Positions 25,055-34,654 of a stretch of DNA of 64,000 bases are shown piece after piece. The stretch is from Macrostomum hystrix. Lineage: Eukaryota > Platyhelminthes > Macrostomidae. Within the stretch, counting starts at the first letter, position 1. Every line of letters starts with the position of its first letter. The DNA is taken from contig CATNEN010000041.1 in NCBI GenBank assembly GCA_950097015.1, positions 1,591,501-1,655,500 on the forward strand. The letters run 5' to 3'. The translations under genes and the position numbers were made by a program. The notes under the pieces were generated by a model. It was not told the DNA's origin, ran no database searches, and saw nothing but the letters and a program-made list of their open reading frames with translations.

Positions 25055-28000
25055 TCAGGTTTGCCGCTTTCTGAGCAGCTGCAGGTCAGCTGAAATTTCA
25101 CCCCAGCCGTCCTCATCGGGACTCTCGGACTGCTTGGCCTTCTTTAATTTATTGTGCACCGGACGTAGCAGGCCGTGCCGCAGCGCCATTACAGCCACTG
25201 GCAGCAGGGTGGCAGCGCGCAGCAGCTCGAGCACCCACCACGGGTACAGCGACCCCTGCAGCTGGTTCTTGCTGAGGTTGAAAAGCGGCCCAACCGTGGT
25301 CTTGTTCATGCTGGTGCCCACCCGGCCAAGGGCGAAGGTCACGGACTCGTAGGCCAGCACCGCGCAGCTCAGCAGCAGCAGCAGCGGGGTGTAGAAGAAC
25401 CAACAGAGCTGCCACCAGAAAGTCAGGCCGTTGAACTGCTCGCTCACTGCGGGTGGAATTTGGAATGCTAGAGGACAACTGATTGGCTGACTGACTGACT
25501 GTGATTGGCTGACTGACTGACTGATTGGCTGACTGACTGACTGTGATTGGCTGACTGACTGACTGTGATTGGCTGACTGACTGACTGTGATTGAATGATT
25601 GTAAGCTGGTTTAATTAATTGGTTAATCGATCAATGAATCCACATATTGATTGGCTGACTTATTTAATTTTCGATTGAGTTTTGAAAGCGTTTATTGTTT
25701 CATTCATTAACTTATTTTTTGTTAGCATATTTTTTGTTCGCCGATTGGTTGTTTACCTGATCTTTTGATTTATTGATACATTTTGTTAATAGATAGATAA
25801 ATCCATTCACCCTCAGGTCCATTGATTGATTGGTTGATTAATTGATAAATTGATTGGTTTGTTGATTGTTTGATGGATTGTTAGATTAATCAATTGATAG
25901 ATAATTTGGTTGATTAATTGATTGTTTGATTGATTGATCGAATTCAACTCCGACTCACAGCCCAGGTGTCGGAACAGGATGAGAACTCCAGTCGGGCCCA
26001 GGTAGCTGAGCAGCGCGCCCAGCAGCACGGTGAGCAGAATCAGGCAGTTCCAGCTGAAGGAGGCGTACAGGAAGTTGTAGACGGCGGACCCTCCGAACTC
26101 ATAGCAGAGCGGCATGCACAAGCCGAAGAGAACGCAGAACAGCAGGATGTACAGCATTCCGCTCCAGGCTCTGAGCCGAGGCCAGACGTCGCTCAGAGAC
26201 TCAACGCAGCAGCAGAGGAAGGCGACGATGTCGCAGACCTCACCGACCGCGAAACACAGCAGCGGGCTCACGCTGAGCGAGTAGCTCAAGGAAGAAAGCA
26301 TATAGGGCTGCAGCTCCATGAGGATGTTGGTGAATCCGTGGGCTTCCATGCGCAGATCGGTTCCACGCGATCGGTTGACGAACTCAAAAATGATCTCCTG
26401 GACCATGACGTGCAGCGTGTTGGCAAGGCAGTGAACTGCGAGACTCAGCATAGTGGGCCTGATGAAGTCCTGCCCGAACTGGTTCATCTTGGTCATGCCG
26501 ATGATCTCGCCTGAGGCGCAGCCAGTGTTCCTGGGTGTGAAGTATTGGGTGTCAGAACACTACAGCCAGTGTTCCTGGGTGTGAAGTATTGGGTGTCAGA
26601 ACACTACAGCCAGTGTTCCTGGGTGTGAAGTATTGGGTGTCAGAACACTACAGCCAGTGTTCCTAGGTGTGAAGTATTGGGTGTCAGAGGACTGCAGCCA
26701 GTGTTCCTGGGTGTGAAGTATTGGGTGTCAGAGGACTGCAGCCAGTGTTCCTGGGTGTGAAGTATTGGGTGTCAGAGGACTGCAGCCAGTGTTCCTGGGT
26801 GTGAAGTATTGGGTGTCAGAACACTACAGCCAGTGTTCCTGGGTGTGAAGTATTGGGTGTCAGAACACTACAGCCAGTGTTCCTGGGTGTGAAGTATTGG
26901 GTGTCAGAGGACTGCAGCCAGTGTTCCTGGGTGTGAAGTATTGGGTGTCAGAGGACTGCAGCCAGTGTTCCTGGGTGTGAAGTATTGGGTGTCAGAGGAC
27001 TGCAGCCAGTGTTCCTGGGTGTGAAGTATTGGGTGTCAGAACACTACAGCCAGTGTTCCTGGGTGTGAAGTATTGGGTGTCAGAACACTACAGCCAGTGT
27101 TCCTGGGTGTGAAGTATTGGGTGTCAGAACACTACAGCCAGTGTTCCTGGGTGTGAAGTATTGGGTGTCAGAGGACTACAGCCAGTGTTCCTGGGTGTGA
27201 AGTATTGGGTGTCAGAACACTACAGCCAGTGTTCCTAGGTGTGAAGTATTGGGTGTCAGAGGACTGCAGCCATTGTTTCTAGGTGTGAACTATTGGGTGT
27301 CAGAACACTACAGCCAGTGTTCCTGGGTGTGAAGTATTGGGTGTCAGAGGACTACAGCCAGTGTTCCTGGGTGTGAAGTATTGGGTGTCAGAGGACTGCA
27401 GCCAGTGTTCCTGGGTGTGAAGTATTGGGTGTCAGAGGACTACAGCCAGTGTTCCTAGGTGTGAAGTATTGGGTGTCAGAGGACTGCAGCCAGTGTTCCT
27501 GGGTGTGAAGTATTGGGTGTCAGAGGACTACAGCCAGTGTTCCTGGGTGTGAAGTATTGGGTGTCAGAGGACTGCAGCCAGTGTTCCTGGGTGTGAAGTA
27601 TTGGGTGTCAGAGGACTACAGCCAGTGTTCCTAGGTGTGAAGTATTGGGTGTCAGAGGACTACAGCCAGTGTTCCTGGGTGTGAAGTATTGGGTGTCAGA
27701 GGACTGCAGCCAGTGTTCCTGGGTGTGAAGTATTGGGTGTCAGAGGACTACAGCCAGTGTTCCTAGGTGTGAAGTATTGGGTGTCAGAACACTACAGCCA
27801 GTGTTCCTGGGTGTGAAGTATTGGGTGTCAGAGGACTACAGCCAGTGTTCCTGGGTGTGAAGTATTGGGTGTCAGAGGACTGCAGCCAGTGTTCCTGGGT
27901 GTGAAGTATTGGGTGTCAGAGGACTACAGCCAGTGTTCCTAGGTGTGAAGTATTGGGTGTCAGAGGACTACAGCCAGTGTTCCTGGGTGTGAAGTATTGG

Positions 28001-31000
28001 GTGTCAGAGGACTGCAGCCAGTGTTTCTAGGTGTGAAGTATTGGGTGTCAGAACACTACAGCCAGTGTTCCTAGGTGTGAAGTATTGGGTGTCAGAGGAC
28101 TGCAGCCAGTGTTTCTAGGTGTGAAGTATTGGGTGTCAGAGGACTACAGCCAGTGTTCCTGGGTGTGAAGTATTGGGTGTCAGAACACTACAGCCAGTGT
28201 TCCTAGGTGTGAAGTATTGGGTGTCAGAGGACTGCAGCCATTGTTTCTAGGTGTGAACTATTGGGTGTCAGAACACTACAGCCAGTGTTCCTGGGTGTGA
28301 AGTATTGGGTGTCAGAACACTACAGCCAGTGTTCCTAGGTGTGAAGTATTGGGTGTCAGAGGACTGCAGCCATTGTTTCTAGGTGTGAACTATTGGGTGT
28401 CAGAACACTACAGCCAGTGTTCCTGGGTGTGAACTATTGGGTGTCAGAACACTACAGCCAGTGTTCCTGGGTGTGAAGTATTGGGTGTCAGAGGACTGCA
28501 GCCAGTGTTCCTAGGTGTGAAGTATTGAAAAGTCAGAGGGCATCAGAAGTCTCTCAGAGCAGGGCATTGCTAGAAGAAGGTTGCGCACCAGAGAACCAGC
28601 AGTACGGCGTCCACCCAGATCACGAGGTTGTTGGTCAAGTGCAGATTCACGGGACTCCTGAAGAACTGTTTCAGGCCGGCAAAAATGCTGGGGCCGTCGC
28701 TCAGCAGGCAGAGGCTGACGATGTTGATGATCACCAGGCTGGTGGAGCTGAACAAGCTCAGGCAGTACATCGCAGTCCTCAGCGTTGCGTCATCCACCAT
28801 GAGCATGAGTAGCAGGCAGCAGTACGCCAAGGTGAATACGAAAGACAGCAGGGTCCAGTGCACCTTATTGATTGCCCCTGAGTCAGCACGGAACCCCCGC
28901 CTCATCCTCCCGTTCAGGAGGTCCGTGGTTGGCAGCTTCAGCCCGCTATCCAGCGAAGCTTTGTTGGCAGCGAAGCTATCCTTGGCGTTGCTTCTATCGA
29001 TGACGCCAACCTTTTTCCAGAGGTAATGATTTTGTAGCGTCGCCTTACCTGCATAGAGCACCCGTTTATAATTCAGCTCGCCGCAGATGCCCCAGTCTGG
29101 ACTGACAAGCCGGAGGTCCCTATCATAGCAGCCATCGAATTTCATGAATTTAATTTCATTACAGAAGCCTGACTGCAGGGGCGAGGAGCAGCGCGTCACG
29201 TTTCCCGCCCCGCCGCTGTAGAACCCGAAGCTCTCCAGCAGCACGATGGCCACGAATACACCCTCGCTTGCCACAACCATGTTCGGGACAGTCCTGAGAG
29301 CCGACATCAGCATGATGGCCACCCCGATGCCTGCGGTGTAGATTGAGCAATTAAGTGCATGGCTCACCTGCTTGCCACATCATCTCCTCCCTCACCTGTC
29401 TGCTCCTCCCTCACCTGTCTGCTCCTCCCTCACCTGTCTGCTCCTCCCTCACCTGTCTGCTCCTCCCTCACCTGTCTGCTCCTCCCTCACCTGTCTGCTC
29501 CTCCCTCACCTGTCTGCTCCTCCCTCACCTGTCTGCTCCTCCCTCACTTGTCTCCTCCTCCCTCACCTGTCTGCTCCTCCCTCACCTGTCTGCTCCTCCC
29601 TACCTGTCTGCTCCTCCCTCACTTGTCTCCTCCTCCCTCACCTGTCTGCTCCTCCTCACCTGTCTGCTCCTCCCTCACCTGTCTGCTCCTCCCTCACCTG
29701 TCTGCTCCTCCCTCACCTGTCTGCTCCTCCCTCACCTGTCTGCTCCTCCCTCACCTGTCTGCTCCTCCCTCACCTGTCTGCTCCTCCCTCACCTGTCTGC
29801 TCCTCCCTCATTGTCTCCTCCTCCCTCACCTTGTCTGCTCCTCCCTCACCTGTCTGCTCCTCCCTCACCTGTCTGCTCCTCCTCCCTCACCTGTCTGCTC
29901 CTCCCTCACCTGTCTGCTCCTCCCTCACCTGTCTGCTCCTCCCTCACTTGTCTCCTCCTCCCTCACCTGTCTGCTCCTCCCTCACCTGTCTGCTCCTCCC
30001 TCACCTGTCTGCTCCTCCCTCACCTGTCTGCTCCTCCCTCACCTGTCTGCTCTTCCCTCACTTGTCTCCTCCTCCCTCACCTGTCTGCTCCTCCCTCACC
30101 TGTCTGCTCCTCCCTCACCTGTCTGCTCCTCCCTCACTTGTCTCCTCCTCCCTCACCTGTCTGCTCCTCCCTCACCTGTCTGCTCCTCCCTCACTTGTCT
30201 CCTCCTCCCTCACCTGTCTGCTCCTCCCTCACCTGTCTGCTCCTCCCTCACCTGTCTGCTCCTCCCTCACCTGTCTGCTCCTCCCTCACTTGTCTCCTCC
30301 TCCCTCACCTGTCTGCTCCTCCCTCACCTGTCTGCTCCTCCCTCACTTGTCTCCTCCTCCCTCACCTGTCTGCTCCTCCCTCACCTGTCTGCTCCTCCCT
30401 CATCCTGTCTGCTCCTCCCTCACCTGTCTGCTCCTCCCTCACCTGTCTGCTCCTCCCTCACCTGTCTGCTCCTCCCTCACCTGTCTGCTCCTCCCTCACC
30501 TGTCTGCTCCTCCCTCACCTGTCTGCTCCTCCCTCACCTTGTCTCCTCCTCCCTCACTTGTCTGCCTCCTCCCTCACCTGTCTGCTCCTCCCTCACCTGT
30601 CTGCTCCTCCCTCACCTGTCTGCTCCTCCCTCACTTGTCTCCTCCTCCCTCACCTGTCTGCTCCTCCCTCACCTGTCTGCTCCTCTCTCACTTGTCTCCT
30701 CCTCCCTCACCTGTCTGCTCCTCCCTCACCTGTCTGCTCCTCCCTCACCTGTCTGCTCCTCCCTCACCTGTCTGCTCCTCCTCACTTGTCTCCTCCTCCC
30801 TCACCTGTCTCCTCCTCCCTCACCTGTCTGCTCCTCCCTCACCTGTCTGCTCCTCCCTCACCTGTCTGGCTCCTCCCTCACCTGTCTGCTCCTCCCTCAC
30901 CTGTCTGCTCCTCCCTCACCTGTCTGCTCCTCCCTCACCTTGTCTCCTCCTCCCTCACCTGTCTGCTCCTCCCTCACCTGTCTGCTCCTCCCTCACCTGT

Positions 31001-33305
31001 CTGCTCCTCCCTCACTTGTCTCCTCCTCCCTCACCTGTCTGCTCCTCCCTCACTTGTCTCCTCCTCCCTCACCTGTCTGCTCCTCCCTCACCTGTCTGCT
31101 CCTCCCTCACCTGTCTGCTCCTCCCTCACTTGTCTCCTCCTCCCTCACCTGTCTGCTCCTCCCTCACCTGTCTGCTCCTCCCTCACCTGTCTGCTCCTCC
31201 CTCACTTGTCTCCTCCTCCCTCACCTGTCTGCTCCTCCCTCACCTGTCTGCTCCTCCCTCACTTGTCTCCTCCTCCCTCACCTGTCTGCTCCTCCCTCAC
31301 CTGTCTGCTCCTCCCTCACCTGTCTCCTCCTCCCTCACTTGTCTCCTCCTCCCTCACTTGTCTCCTCCTCCCTCACCTGTCTGCTCCTCCCTCACCTGTC
31401 TGCTCCTCCCTCACTTGTCTCCTCCTCCCTCACCTGTCTGCTCCTCCCTCACTTGTCTCCTCCTCCCTCACCTGTCTGCTCCTCCCTCACCTGTCTGCTC
31501 CTCCCTCACCTGTCTGCTCCTCCCTCACTTGTCTCCTCCTCCCTCACCTGTCTGCTCCTCCCTCACCTGTCTGCTCCTCCCTCACTTGTCTCCTCCTCCC
31601 TCACCTGTCTGCTCCTCCCTCACTTGTCTCCTCCTCCCTCACCTGTCTGCTCCTCCCTCACCTGTCTGCTCCTCCCTCACCTGTCTGCTCCTCCCTCACT
31701 TGTCTCCTCCTCCCTCACCTGTCTGCTCCTCCCTCACCTGTCTGCTCCTCCCTCACCTGTCTGCTCCTCCCTCACCTGTCTGCTCCTCCCTCACCTGTCT
31801 GCTCCTCCCTCACCTGTCTGCTCCTCCCTCACTTGTCTCCTCCTCCCTCACCTGTCTGCTCCTCCCTCACCTGTCTGCTCCTCCCTCACCTGTCTGCTCC
31901 TCCCTCACTTGTCTCCTCCTCCCTCACCTGTCTGCTCCTCCCTCACCTGTCTGCTCCTCCCTCACTTGTCTCCTCCTCCCTCACCTGTCTGCTCCTCCCT
32001 CACCTGTCTGCTCCTCCCTCACCTGTCTGCTCCTCCCTCACCTGTCTGCTCCTCCCTCACTTGTCTCCTCCTCCCTCACCTGTCTGCTCCTCCCTCACCT
32101 GTCTGCTCCTCCCTCACTTGTCTCCTCCTCCCTCACCTGTCTGCTCCTCCCTCACCTGTCTGCTCCTCCCTCACCTGTCTGCTCCTCCCTCACCTGTCTG
32201 CTCCTCCCTCACTTGTCTCCTCCTCCCTCAACTGTCTGCTCCTCCCTCACCTTTCTGCTAGTTGGTGAATGGGCTAGTTGGTGAATGGGCTAGTTGGTGA
32301 ATGAGCTAGTTGGTGAATGAGCTAGTTGGTGAATGAGCTAGTTGGTGAATGAGCTTGTTGGTGAATGAGCTAGTTGGTGAATGAGCTAGTTGGTGAATGG
32401 GCTAGTTGGTGAATGAGCTAGTTTGTGAATGAGCTAGTTGGTGAATGAGCTAGTTGGTGAATGAGCTAGTTGGTGAATGAGCTAGTTGGTGAATGGGCTA
32501 GTTGCTGAATGGGCTAGTTGGTGAATGAGCTAGTTGGTGAATGAGCTAGTTGGTGAATGAGTGAGTTGGTGAATGAGCTAGTTGGTGAGTGAGTGAGTTG
32601 GTGAATGAGCTAGTTGGTGAATGGGCTAGTTGGTGAGTGGGCTAGTTGGTGAATGAGCTAGTTGGTGAATGGGCTAGTTGGTGAATGAGCTAGTTGGTGA
32701 ATGGGCTAGTTGGTGAATGAGCTAGTTGGTGAATGAGCTAGTTGGTGAATGAGTGAGTTGGTGAATGAGCTAGTTGGTGAATGAGTGAGTTGGTGAATGA
32801 GCTAGTTGGTGAATGGGCTAGTTGGTGAATGGGCTAGTTGGTGAATGAGCTAGTTGGTGAATGGGCTAGTTGGTGAATGAGCTAGTTGGTCAGGTCACTA
32901 GCTGTCATTCTCACCTTTGATAGCGGGACAGAAGCCCCAGCAGCGCAGCGTGCCAAACCGAGTCAGCTGGCCCACGGCAGCCAGCAGGACGACAGTCGGC
33001 AAACCGAAGGTCATCATGACGGTGAAGTAGGCCACAGAGAAGGACAGTCCGCCGTACTTCAGGCAGTAGCTGAAGTACAAGTAGATGCCGGAGCTGCGGA
33101 ACAGGCAGGAGCTATAGCCAAGGACAAAGTCGAGCGTGTTGCGCCAAGCCCGAGCACCTGGCTTGCTGGCCTGCGCGAGCTGCTCGCAGGTGCAGTGCTG
33201 ATAGCCGCCTTTGAACTCATGCGGCAGCTGCTGGCTGCAAATGGCCTCCAACAACTGAGGGCCGCCACCGGTCATGTCTAGCACTCTCCTGAGATTTCTG
33301 ATGGC
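25055..33305 (-). CDS. Divergent SLC6-family (sodium:neurotransmitter symporter-like) membrane protein
   Basis: Exons in transcript order: 33305-32915, 29330-28589, 26530-25959 and 25446-25055 (stop). All joins are in phase and give 698 codons, missing only the N-terminus; SLC6 proteins usually have 600-700 residues. The TM1-TM2 region has FSYCLKYGG, FGLPTVVLLAAVGQ and the spliced CPAIK/GIGVAIMLMSALRTV, matching the SLC6 pattern CPIFKG-G-x-x-x-x-L-I-S. The TM6 start WVDA and TM7 MTKMNQFGQD fit the family WVDAATQ and SYNKF blocks, with exactly the family spacing once exons 2 and 3 are joined. The C-terminal exon ends in two hydrophobic segments and a charged tail. The signature GNxWRFPY of TM1 is replaced by SGIYLYFS, so the Asn and Arg used for sodium binding and the outer gate are absent. 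Transport may be altered or lost. The large extracellular loop (about 130 residues, Cys-rich) lies in exon 2. The exon 2 donor is GTGCGC. Confidence 0.8.
25485..25600. repeat. GATTGGCTGACTGACTGACT repeat in SLC6-like intron
   Basis: About five imperfect copies of a roughly 22-bp unit just upstream (in transcript sense) of the acceptor at 25447. An ATTGATTG-rich tract at 25800-25945 covers the donor end of the same intron. Confidence 0.85.
26519..28530 (-). repeat. 44-bp minisatellite (about 46 copies) that repeats the intron's own 3' splice site
   Basis: On the minus (gene) strand each unit reads ACCCAATACTTCACACCCAG then GAACACTGGCTG. The copy at the array's downstream end is the acceptor used by exon 26530-25959, whose first bases are GAACACTGGCTG. 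So every unit carries an acceptor plus the first exon bases. Variants (AACACTA vs GGACTG/GGACTA, CCTGGG vs CCTAGG) recur in blocks, indicating higher-order duplication. The array fills almost the whole intron between 28588 and 26531. Confidence 0.95.
29386..32264 (-). repeat. 19-bp minisatellite, about 150 copies, with a donor consensus in each unit
   Basis: The plus-strand unit is CTGCTCCTCCCTCACCTGT, with a CTTGTCTCC variant. On the gene (minus) strand each unit is ACAGGTGAGGGAGGAGCAG, containing CAG|GTGAGG, a near-perfect 5' splice site. The array is inside the SLC6-like intron between exons 32915 and 29330. Because no frame contains a stop, three overlapping plus-strand ORFs of about 970 codons arise; these are artefacts. 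Confidence 0.96.
32264..32890. repeat. 16-bp minisatellite (GCTAGTTGGTGAATGA), about 39 copies
   Basis: Directly abuts the 19-bp array and ends about 25 bases from the exon 32915 donor. Same unit family as 10808-11022. Confidence 0.95.
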
Positions 33306-34654
33306 CTAGAAAACAACTAGTTATCTACTCACTGTCAGCTTGATAGAAAAAATGGACTATAATTTTTATTCTGCACTTCTCAATGACTCAAGTTGAGTAT
33401 AATTTGACCATAGAACAAGCGAGCTGTCTGAGCTTGAGGTGGTTTCACACCCAGTCATGAAACGCGTTTCACGGCCCGCCCGCTGTGCATATCTATGGAA
33501 TTCGACCATAGACAACAGCAGAGGGCGGGCTGCCGTTTGTTTCAACCTCGTTTGAACACGCGTAGGCTAACTACAATCATATATTATATATCATATATAC
33601 AACATGAGTTTCTGTTGCTATCTCGTAAGCAGTGTACTCACTCACACACAGAGCTGAGCATGTGACATGAGTTTCTGTTGCTAAGCAGTTTACCAGGAAT
33701 GTATCTCGGGAATTCTCTCTCATGTTAGCAAAGTGCAACGTGGCGCAGGTCAGTCGGCTCATTTCTAAGTCGCTCGTTTTCTTTCGCGACTTCTAGGGTG
33801 TTGCAAAATTGGTTCTCCAAGCAGAAATGCTCAGCTTTCTCTTCCACGTGACCCCTGGATTGCCCCAGAGGAGCGGGCCAGGCTGTGCTTTATGGTCCTC
33901 TGCCCACCTCCCCACCCTGCCCAGCGCTGCACTCCGCAATGCGAACCAGTATTCGGGTTGGTTCTTGCTGCACTAAATGGGATAGCGAATTAGCTCAGGT
34001 GGCTTGAGATTAGATGGTATCCATGCAGATTAAGGCCATTGTGTCACCCTACGTGGTCAGCTGAAATCCGCTCCAGGCACCAAGCAGGTTCTGAGCAGTC
34101 TTCAACCTCCCCGTGTTTGTTAATTAGCAAGAATATTATGCACAGCGCCGGCCCCATTCTGCTGGGAGCAGTTTCAATATTGACTAGCTCCGCCCGGCCT
34201 GCAGCGTCACAGGCCCGTTTTATCACTCTCACCCCAACCCCCCCTGCCGCCCCTCTCAACGGCCGATAAGAAGGCGACACGCTGGCTCCGGGGGAGATTG
34301 GGAAGCAATGAACAAGCCGCAGCTGGCCCCGGGATCCAATGGAATCAATTCAATGAGAGAGGGCCGACTGAGAGACAGACTTCGGTTTCTGGGGTTGGGA
34401 ATCGGCCTTGGCGTAGGGCGGCTTCGCTGTGGCAAATCGCGGTGGACCAGGGCAGCAAAGGACAAAGGCAGCAGCGGCGGCAGCAGCAGAGGCAGACATT
34501 CCAATCCATGTACAAAACTTCCTTCTCCTCTCGATAGAAAAGCGCCAGCTAAATTCGCATGCTGCGCGAACAAGTTCACTCGCTAACAGACCCCACTGGC
34601 CGACCTCCCCGCACTGCCGAACATCCACCGAAGACGGAGACCCCAAACTGAGCC
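33306..34654. other. Divergent intergenic region between SLC6-like (-) and ARHGEF17 (+) genes
   Basis: It must hold the ARHGEF17 promoter and 5' UTR, and the unseen 5' exon(s) of the SLC6-like gene. An AT-rich patch with TATATT lies at 33580-33600, and two near-identical TGACATGAGTTTCTGTTGCTA-like copies near 33602 and 33664. No specific promoter element can be assigned. Confidence 0.5.

Noticed and set aside
25930-26514. Plus-strand ORF of 194 codons
   Set aside because: Antisense shadow of the SLC6-like exon 26530-25959.
26519-28530. CRISPR-like array
   Set aside because: Units are contiguous tandem copies with no unique spacers, in an intron of an animal gene.
29355-32284. Three overlapping plus-strand ORFs of about 970 codons
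   Set aside because: They arise because the 19-bp repeat has no stop in any frame; all three frames give the same shifted repeat peptide, and the region is an intron of the minus-strand SLC6-like gene.
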